A stretch of DNA of 37,284 nt from positions 1 to 37,284 of the forward strand of contig JAJPKK010000129.1 of NCBI GenBank assembly GCA_021323775.1. Direction: 5' to 3'. The position numbers were made by a program, and so were the translations under genes. The notes beneath the pieces were generated by a model. That model did no database searches. It saw nothing but the letters and a program-made list of their open reading frames with translations, and had not been told where the DNA came from. Shown in pieces: positions 32,126-37,284 of this stretch; the first letter of the stretch is position 1, and each line of letters opens with the position of its first letter. Source of the DNA: Hyphomicrobiales bacterium (GTDB lineage Bacteria > Pseudomonadota > Alphaproteobacteria > Rhizobiales > Xanthobacteraceae).

Positions 32126-32452
32126 ATCGTCGTAATCGCACAGAGGCGTCCCAGACTGGGCGCGCTTCGACAAGCTCGGAGCGAAGCGTGCCCAGCCGCT
32201 CCCTCCCCGCAAGCGGGGACGGCAGGGAAGAGGGCACGGCGCGCCCCTTCGGCAGCGTCGGGGGCGCCTTTGCTCACGCGCTCGACAAATCCGTGCGGCA
32301 TGCGCCGGCCCGGAAGCTTCGCCTCTCTGCATGGCAGTATTGCCGCCGGCCGGTGCAGAAGCCGTGCCGGCCGCCCTTCCATGATTGCCGGGGGCCATTA
32401 TTTTATTGGCGCACGCGGGTAGAAGCCCGCCGCGGTACGCAAGGAGTTCCGC
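32126..32452. repeat. Intergenic region with decayed dispersed repeats
   Basis: GCGCTTCGACAAGCTCGGAG and CGAAGCGTGCCCAG lie at about 32161-32193. CTCTTCGACAAGCTCACAGC (about 6283) and CCTTCGACAAGCTCACCAGC (about 16319) are relatives elsewhere in the window. A CCCTCCCCGCAAGCGGGGAC hairpin follows at about 32203-32222. The remaining sequence to the ribosome site AAGGAG (about 32440) shows no gene. Confidence 0.5.
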
Positions 32453-33310
32453 ATGGTCCAAGTCCTTGATCAAGCCCGCAGTCAGGTCCTCGAACCGGAG
32501 ACGGCACCGGATGCGATCGAGGCCACGCTTAACTACATCGTGGATGACGGCACGAAGATCTTCACCGAGACCGCGGCGCCTGGGGGAACCGACGTGCGCA
32601 CCGGCGGCAAGCCCGATCCGCGCCGCGTGACGATCCGCAATGGCCGGCGTCACGCCCGCGAATTTACGCTCGATCGCAACGGCTTTCGTTTCATCCGCCA
32701 CAACACGGCGGTCAGCGACTTCTTCGACGAGGCCGAAGTGCGCAGCACCTACTATGCCGAGATGGAAGCGCTGGTGAAGGCCGAGAGCGGCGCCTTGCGC
32801 GTGGTCGTGTTCGATCACACGCTGCGCACGGCCGACGACGCGATGCGCGCCGAGCGCAAGATTCGCGAGGTGGTGCCGCGGGTGCACAACGACTATACGG
32901 AATGGTCAGGCCCGCAGCGCGTGCGCGACCTTTTGCCGGAAGAGGCCGGCGAACTGCTGCAGCGCCGCTTCGCCATTGTCCAGGTGTGGCGGCCGATCCG
33001 CCATCCGGTCGAAACCTTTCCGCTGGCGATCTGCGATGCGCGCAGCTTGTCGCCCGAGAATTTGGTGGTGTCGGAGCGCCGCTATCCGCACCGGGTCGGC
33101 CAAACCTACGCCATCACCTACAACCCGGAGCACCGCTGGTACTGGTTCCCGCGGATGCGGCGCGACGAAGCGCTTGTGTTCAAGGTCTACGATTCGCTGA
33201 CCGACGGCCGCGCCCGATGGACCGCCCATACTGCGTTCAACGATCCGACCTCGCCGCCTGACGGGCGACCGCGCGAGAGCATCGAAATTCGCACGCTTGC
33301 ATTTTTCTAA
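32453..33310 (+). CDS. CmcJ/NvfI-type oxidoreductase
   Basis: A 285-residue protein of the CmcJ/NvfI/AsaB family, Fe(II)/2-oxoglutarate-dioxygenase-like enzymes. A possible 2-His-1-carboxylate site is visible: H145 and D147 in VHNDYTEWSGPQR, and H227 in YNPEHRWYWFPRM. An Arg near the C-terminus (ESIEIRTLAFF) could bind 2-oxoglutarate. Typical family segments are LRVVVFDHTLR and RFAIVQVWRPIRHPVETFPL. AAGGAG lies seven bases before the ATG. There is no signal peptide. Bacterial members outside the cephamycin cluster have no assigned reaction. It may act with the upstream hydroxy-acid oxidase on one substrate, but the gap between them argues against a tight operon. Confidence 0.82.
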   Translation: MVQVLDQARSQVLEPETAPDAIEATLNYIVDDGTKIFTETAAPGGTDVRTGGKPDPRRVTIRNGRRHAREFTLDRNGFRFIRHNTAVSDFFDEAEVRSTYYAEMEALVKAESGALRVVVFDHTLRTADDAMRAERKIREVVPRVHNDYTEWSGPQRVRDLLPEEAGELLQRRFAIVQVWRPIRHPVETFPLAICDARSLSPENLVVSERRYPHRVGQTYAITYNPEHRWYWFPRMRRDEALVFKVYDSLTDGRARWTAHTAFNDPTSPPDGRPRESIEIRTLAFF

Positions 33311-33347
33311 GGCGGAGTTCGATCACCACAATCCGCTGCGCCCTTCA

Positions 33348-33443
33348 GGTGGGCAAAGGCGCAGCCGAAACCGGCTGTTGCCGATTTCGGCGCTATTGAC
33401 TGCCGAAGTCGGGCAAGCCCGGTTTCCGTGCGCCGTGCCCACC
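33348..33443. repeat. Second copy of the GGTGGGCA composite repeat (inverted)
   Basis: GGTGGGCAAAGGCGCAGCCG at the left and CGCCGTGCCCACC at the right bound inner GCCGATTTCGGCGC and CGAAGTCGGGCAAGCCCGG blocks. Its reverse complement resembles 257-356. A further GGGTGGGCGC run follows at about 33463. The gap from 33311 to 33582 has no gene. Confidence 0.6.
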
Positions 33444-33582
33444 AGCGCGCGATATTTCAAGGGCGGGTGGGCGCGCGGCGCCTGTCAGCGGGCCGGCCGG
33501 AGGCCTGACCGGTCGGCTTTGCCCGCCCTACGAACCTGCCGTTCGTTCAACATGGTCGAACTGCGAAATCGCTCCGCTGCTT

Positions 33583-34476
33583 CTACTGACCATGCTCTGC
33601 GAGGATGCGACGCAGGTATTGGCCGTAGCCGTTCTTGGCCAAGGGTTCTGCCAGCCGCTCGAGTTGCGCCGAGTCGATGAAGCCCATCCGAAACGCGATC
33701 TCTTCGGGACAGCAAATCTTCATGCCTTGACGCTGCTCGATGGTTTCCACAAACATCGAGGCCTGCAGAAGCGCATCATGCGTGCCGGTATCGAGCCAGG
33801 CGAAGCCGCGCCCGAGAATCTCGACCGCGAGCTTGCCGCGCTCAAGATAGGCTCTGTTGAGGTCGGTGATCTCAAGCTCGCCGCGGGCGGAAGGCTTGAG
33901 CCGCGCCGCCAGCCCCGCCGCATCGGGATCATAGAAGTACAAGCCGGTCACCGCATAGTTGGACTTTGCCTTCGCGGGCTTCTCTTCAAGCGATGTGGCC
34001 TGCCCATTCGCCGCAAACGTCACCACGCCATAACGCTCGGGGTCGCGAACGTGATAGGCGAAGACGGTTGCGCCCTCGCGGCGTGCGCAAGCCTTTTGAA
34101 CACGCGACACAAGGTCGTGACCGTAAAAGATGTTATCGCCCAGGATCAGCGCCGAATGGCTCCCGGCCAGGAAATCAGCTCCGATGATGAACGCCTGCGC
34201 CAGCCCCTCGGGTTTCGGCTGCACCGCGTACTTCAGGTCCAATCCCCACTGGGCGCCGTCGCCAAGAAGCTGCGCGAAGCGCGGCGTGTCCGAAGGCGTC
34301 GATATGACCAGAATCTCTCGTATTCCCGCGAGCATCAGCGTGCAGAGCGGGTAGTAGATCATTGGCTTGTCGTAGACGGGCAGCAGTTGTTTCGAAACCG
34401 CGTGGGTGACCGGATAAAGCCGCGTGCCGGTCCCGCCAGCAAGTATGATGCCCTTGCGCGAAACTGGCGCGCTCAC
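33583..34476 (-). CDS. rmlA: Glucose-1-phosphate thymidylyltransferase
   Basis: A 297-residue RmlA/RfbA enzyme making dTDP-glucose from dTTP and glucose-1-phosphate, the first step to dTDP-L-rhamnose for O-antigen or exopolysaccharide. Motifs: [17 protein letters not shown] nucleotide-binding loop, [28 protein letters not shown] with the metal-binding Asp, [20 protein letters not shown], and [14 protein letters not shown]. Length matches the family (about 290). GTG 34476 is preferred; it lies 13 bases after the peroxidase stop. The in-frame codon at 34524 lies inside the peroxidase gene. rmlB, rmlC and rmlD are not in the window, so this copy is isolated. It appears to form a two-gene unit with the di-haem peroxidase, a pairing with no obvious pathway logic. 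Confidence 0.9.
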   Translation of the reverse strand: MSAPVSRKGIILAGGTGTRLYPVTHAVSKQLLPVYDKPMIYYPLCTLMLAGIREILVISTPSDTPRFAQLLGDGAQWGLDLKYAVQPKPEGLAQAFIIGADFLAGSHSALILGDNIFYGHDLVSRVQKACARREGATVFAYHVRDPERYGVVTFAANGQATSLEEKPAKAKSNYAVTGLYFYDPDAAGLAARLKPSARGELEITDLNRAYLERGKLAVEILGRGFAWLDTGTHDALLQASMFVETIEQRQGMKICCPEEIAFRMGFIDSAQLERLAEPLAKNGYGQYLRRILAEHGQ

Positions 34477-34489
34477 CTTGACGGCTCGA

Positions 34490-35530
34490 TCAGCGCTCCG
34501 CCGGGAGCGCCGGCGCGGTTGCAAAGTTGTCCGGCAACGGTCCGGTCAGGCTGCCGAGAAACGCCACGATGTCCTGCACCTCCCTGTCGCTCGGCGCGGC
34601 GCCAAGCTGGACGCGCGCCATGGCGCGCACTGCCGCCTCAAGCGTGATCACCGAACCGTCATGGAAATAGGGGCCCGTCATGGCGACGTTGCGCAATATC
34701 GGCACCTTGAAGAAAAACTTGTCCTCGGGGTTCTTGGTGTCGAGCGCGCGGCCTTCGTCGGTCTCCTGGCTGCCGGTCGCCTTCCAATAGTCCTCGACAA
34801 CCCCGAACTTCTTGAACTCGCCGCCTCCGACGCCGACGCCGTTATGACATGTGACGCAGCCGGTGTCGATGAAGGCCCGCAAGCCAGCTCGTTCGCTTGC
34901 CGAGAGCGCATCTCGTTTGCCCTCAAGGAATTCGTCGAATCGAGAACGGCTCACCAGGGTGCGCTCGTAGGCGCCGATCGCCCGGCCCCAGTTCTCCGGC
35001 GTGATCGGATTCGAGGCATCCGGAAATGCCGCCCGGAACAGCGGCTGATAGCCGGCAATCGCCTTCAGTCGCGCCATCGGGACATCGTAGCTCGGATTGC
35101 CGTAGCTGGCGGCGCCGAGCAGCGCCTTCGTAGCCTGGTCTTCGACATCCTCACGATTGCCTGTCCAATGCTGTTTGAACTGCAGCGCGGTGTTGAGCAC
35201 GGTCGGAGCGTTGCGAGCATTGAGTCGGTCATGATTGCCGTGCGATTTCGCCAATGCGTCGCCGCCATAGAGCGCCGGCTGATGGCAGCGCGCGCAGCTC
35301 ACGGTTCCATCGACCGACATGCGCGGATCGAAGAACAGCGCGCGACCAAGCTCGACAAGCGCCGGAGTTATGGGGCGCTCCGCAGTCGCCATGTCCTTCG
35401 GCAGTGGCGCGAACAGGCGGCGCGCATCGCGGAGAAGCGCATCATCCTCAGCGGCGCGGGTTGCACATGCAAGACCCAGGCCTACGCTCAACCCAAGCAC
35501 GATGGCGCCGCAACCGGACAACGGTCTCAT
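34490..35530 (-). CDS. Di-haem cytochrome c peroxidase (CcpA/MauG family)
   Basis: A 346-residue periplasmic di-haem protein. The signal peptide is residues 1-27 ([20 protein letters not shown]). Two c-type haem motifs are CARCH (C79-H83) and CVTCH (C225-H229). Other family marks are [11 protein letters not shown] before haem 1, [33 protein letters not shown] and a C-terminal [11 protein letters not shown]. Members reduce H2O2 with electrons from soluble cytochrome c or azurin, or do MauG-like oxidations. GGGAG lies four bases or so before the ATG at 35530. It is divergently placed from the di-haem cytochrome gene at 35975, which might be its electron donor (inference). rmlA follows 13 bases after its stop. 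Confidence 0.9.
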   Translation of the reverse strand: MRPLSGCGAIVLGLSVGLGLACATRAAEDDALLRDARRLFAPLPKDMATAERPITPALVELGRALFFDPRMSVDGTVSCARCHQPALYGGDALAKSHGNHDRLNARNAPTVLNTALQFKQHWTGNREDVEDQATKALLGAASYGNPSYDVPMARLKAIAGYQPLFRAAFPDASNPITPENWGRAIGAYERTLVSRSRFDEFLEGKRDALSASERAGLRAFIDTGCVTCHNGVGVGGGEFKKFGVVEDYWKATGSQETDEGRALDTKNPEDKFFFKVPILRNVAMTGPYFHDGSVITLEAAVRAMARVQLGAAPSDREVQDIVAFLGSLTGPLPDNFATAPALPAER

Positions 35531-35974
35531 GACATCTCCCGCTTATCTCCAAGGGTGCTGTCGCTTCCGGGCCGTCAATCTACTCGCTCCCGGTTGTTGA
35601 GATCAACGACATCCACAATATGGGCCTCGGCAGAGATGTAATTCATGGCGCGGAATTGCGGCGCAGCTTGCAGTCAATCCTGCAGGCCTCGGCGAAGTGA
35701 CCGGTGGAAGGCGCGATGCGCGATGTTCGCTCCTGCGACGCTCGTCTAAAGCCGAGAAAGATACCGAGCAGAAGCTGCGCAATCCGCGCATAACCCTCCC
35801 CATTTGCGCATTTTTAATGGAGCGCGGCCAAGAACCAATGATCCGCGCCTGCAAGGCGTGTCGCCAGCCGCCGCAACGTCGTGTACAATGGCAGCACCGC
35901 CTGGGCGGCGCGATATCCGCCCAGCGACCGGTTTGTCAACCCGTGTGGAGAGAACGATCAGGAGGGGACCAGCG
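35531..35974. other. Divergent intergenic region between peroxidase and cytochrome genes
   Basis: This 444-base gap must contain the promoters of both genes. A TACAAT at 35883-35888 could be a -10 box for the cytochrome, but no good -35 is correctly spaced. A short minus-strand frame (35603-35854) overlaps it; its Arg/Ser/Ala-rich composition is not gene-like. No repeats are obvious. Confidence 0.45.
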
Positions 35975-36910
35975 ATGAGGGCATTGATTTCCATTGCAGT
36001 ATTAGGCTTGCTGGCTGCGCCGGCGATGGCCGCCGAGCTTCCCGAATGGGCCTATCCGGTTGCGCCGCCCGCCGGGGGGCCGCCGGATAATACGGTAAAG
36101 AAGACGCTGCCCGGCAGCACCAGGTCATACACCGCGGCCCAGATCAACGACCGCTTTGGCCCGCCCGACTGGTATCCGGAGGACCATCCGCCGATGCCGG
36201 ATATCGTGGCCCACGGCAAGAAGCCCAACGCTTTCGCATGCGACCTGTGCCACCTCACCAACGGGCAGGGACATCCGGAGTCTGCCGGCATCTCCGGCCT
36301 GCCGGTCGGCTACATCATGCGCCAGATGGCCGAGTTCAAGGCTGGCGTCCGCAAGGGCATGCGCGCGCCGATCATGGTGCAGATCGCCTCGGCGCTGACC
36401 GAAGAGGAGACGAAAGCGGCGGCCGAGTATTTTGCGTCGATCAAGTACCCGCAGTTCTACAAGGTGATCGAGACCGACATGGCCCCGAAATCCTATGTGG
36501 GCGCCGGCGCCATGCGGTTTGCCGCGAAAGAGGGCGGCACCGAGCCGATCGGCAATCGCATTATCGAGATCCCGGCCGACGAGGAGCGCACCGAAGCGCG
36601 CGATCCGCGAGCCCAGCACATCGCCTATGTGCCGACCGGCAGCATCAAGAAGGGCGAGGAGCTTGTCACCACCGGCGGCGGCGGCAAGACGACCCCGTGC
36701 GCGATTTGCCACGGCCCCGAATTGAAGGGATTGGGCGAGGTGCCGCCGATCGTCGGGCGTTCGCCTGAATACATCTACCGCCAGCTCAACGATATCAAGA
36801 TCGGCACCCGCAACGGCGCCTGGGCGCCGCTGATGAAGCCGGTGGTGGCCAAGCTGACCGACGAGGACATGGTCGCGATCGCCGCCTATCTGGTCTCGAA
36901 GGCGCCTTGA
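35975..36910 (+). CDS. Periplasmic di-haem c-type cytochrome
   Basis: A 311-residue exported cytochrome. The signal peptide is residues 1-20 (ISIAVLGLLAAPAMAAE). Haem motifs are CDLCH (C89-H93) and CAICH (C242-H246), each in a cytochrome c-like fold with downstream Met candidates (GYIMRQMAEF; WAPLMKPV). The second domain starts GEELVTTGGGGKTTPCAICH and ends VAIAAYLVSKAP, the usual class I C-terminal helix. It resembles tandem di-haem cytochromes that serve periplasmic dehydrogenases or terminal oxidases. AGGAGGGG lies six bases before the ATG at 35975. It is divergent from the di-haem peroxidase. A hairpin terminator follows 46 bases after the stop. Confidence 0.88.
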   Translation: MRALISIAVLGLLAAPAMAAELPEWAYPVAPPAGGPPDNTVKKTLPGSTRSYTAAQINDRFGPPDWYPEDHPPMPDIVAHGKKPNAFACDLCHLTNGQGHPESAGISGLPVGYIMRQMAEFKAGVRKGMRAPIMVQIASALTEEETKAAAEYFASIKYPQFYKVIETDMAPKSYVGAGAMRFAAKEGGTEPIGNRIIEIPADEERTEARDPRAQHIAYVPTGSIKKGEELVTTGGGGKTTPCAICHGPELKGLGEVPPIVGRSPEYIYRQLNDIKIGTRNGAWAPLMKPVVAKLTDEDMVAIAAYLVSKAP

Positions 36911-36956
36911 GGCAGGGGTTGTAGCGGCCCTGTCCGGGGTCCTTATCGACGTGTCT

Positions 36957-36980
36957 GGGCGACCCTTGGGTCGCCCCGTT
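36957..36980 (+). terminator. Hairpin terminator after the cytochrome gene
   Basis: GGGCGACCC (36957-36965), TT, GGGTCGCCC (36968-36976), then CGTTT. A perfect 9-bp stem with a short T tail. The same GGGCGACC/GGTCGCCC core recurs at 37052-37071 and about 447-467, so it may also be a member of a dispersed repeat family. Confidence 0.6.
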
Positions 36981-37051
36981 TGCGCGTGGGCTCAGTGGAC
37001 GGCTTTGAAGCGGCCTGATTGCCCTCCGCTGGGAGCGCGCAGCGCGCAGAT

Positions 37052-37073
37052 GGGCGACCACAAGGGTCGCCCC
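37052..37073. repeat. GGGCGACCACAAGGGTCGCC repeat
   Basis: GGGCGACC, ACAAG, GGTCGCCC is a hairpin-forming unit. A near-identical sequence, GGCGACCACAAGGGTCGCGC, occurs at about 447-467 at the other end of the window. Confidence 0.65.
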
Positions 37074-37149
37074 CCACAGGCGTTAGGATAGCCACAACAA
37101 TAACTGCTTCACTTCATTGGTTCGTCTTGAGCGCCAAAACAACCTGAAG

Positions 37150-37177
37150 TTGACAAAACCCGGATGGGGCATATAAT
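37150..37177 (+). promoter_or_regulatory. Exact consensus sigma-70-type promoter
   Basis: TTGACA at 37150-37155 and TATAAT at 37172-37177 with a 16-base spacer match the housekeeping promoter consensus at all twelve positions. That is rare in a GC-rich alphaproteobacterium. It reads rightward out of the window. An AGGAG-like sequence lies at 37203-37207, but no start codon or open frame follows before the edge. Confidence 0.75.
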
Positions 37178-37284
37178 AATGGGTTCAGTTATCATGGTTA
37201 TCAGGAGATAAGTAAGAGCACCGGAACAGCCTCAGATTTTCGAAATTCCCTGTTATTTTCCCTGTTCTCAGGGAATTTTGGACC
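37178..37284. other. AT-rich right edge with nested repeats
   Basis: AAATTCCCTG (37243-37252) and CAGGGAATTT (37269-37278) are perfect 10-bp inverted arms. A third TTCCCTG lies between them at 37258-37264. The composition differs sharply from the rest of the window. It may be the leader of a mobile element, a small RNA or a gene lying beyond the edge. No coding sequence is visible inside the window. Confidence 0.5.

Overview
The window is high-GC DNA with strong Shine-Dalgarno sites and many GTG/TTG starts. It suggests an alphaproteobacterium of the order Hyphomicrobiales (Rhizobiales), probably a soil or freshwater Bradyrhizobium/Xanthobacteraceae-like organism. The best taxonomic marker is the acpXL gene (23043-23324), the carrier protein for the very-long-chain acyl group of rhizobial lipid A. 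Dispersed palindromic repeats of the GTAGCCCGG and GTCATTCCGGGGCGC types fit the same group. The taxonomy is inference. No rRNA, tRNA, CRISPR array, transposase, integrase or transcriptional regulator is visible.

Layout. 1-678: intergenic, with a composite palindromic repeat. 679-5840 (+): bicupin protein, EutA-like reactivase, small secreted protein with its own terminator, and a UbiD-family decarboxylase. 6047-11021 (-): PhzF remnant, exported amidase, TacA-like antitoxin remnant, CDF metal exporter, PepSY membrane protein. 11377-14851 (+): secreted alpha/beta hydrolase, MsrQ-like haem membrane protein, sterol-desaturase-type hydroxylase. 14848-16212 (-): NtaA-type flavin monooxygenase. 16576-19691 (+): LemA lipoprotein, two TPM-domain proteins, rlmB. 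19987-21315 (+): MHS-type MFS transporter. 21386-23324 (-): shortened acpXL - fabZ - ketosynthase-like operon. 23662-26894: RlpA (+), M15 peptidase (-), exported metallo-beta-lactamase-fold hydrolase (+). 26977-28174 (-): small membrane protein and carboxymuconolactone decarboxylase-like protein. 28827-33310 (+): ACS-type MFS transporter, HicB-like protein with an operator-like palindrome, FMN-dependent hydroxy-acid oxidase, CmcJ-type oxygenase; a 63-residue protein converges on the HicB-like gene. 33583-35530 (-): rmlA and di-haem peroxidase. 35975-36910 (+): di-haem cytochrome c. The right edge carries an exact consensus sigma-70-type promoter pointing out of the window.

Much of the content is accessory catabolism: oxygenases, a decarboxylase, an amidase, a hydroxy-acid oxidase and two solute transporters. 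It is interspersed with envelope genes (lipid A acyl chain, RlpA, M15 peptidase, LemA/TPM) and periplasmic electron-transfer proteins. Most genes stand alone or in pairs separated by repeat-filled gaps. The clearest operons are lemA-TPM-TPM, acpXL-fabZ-KS, and peroxidase-rmlA. The points most worth a second look are: a ketosynthase homologue that lacks the catalytic Cys and one His and has no partner in its operon; an EutA reactivase with no lyase beside it; a HicB-like gene without a HicA toxin; and palindromic repeats that appear to have entered a peptidase gene in frame.
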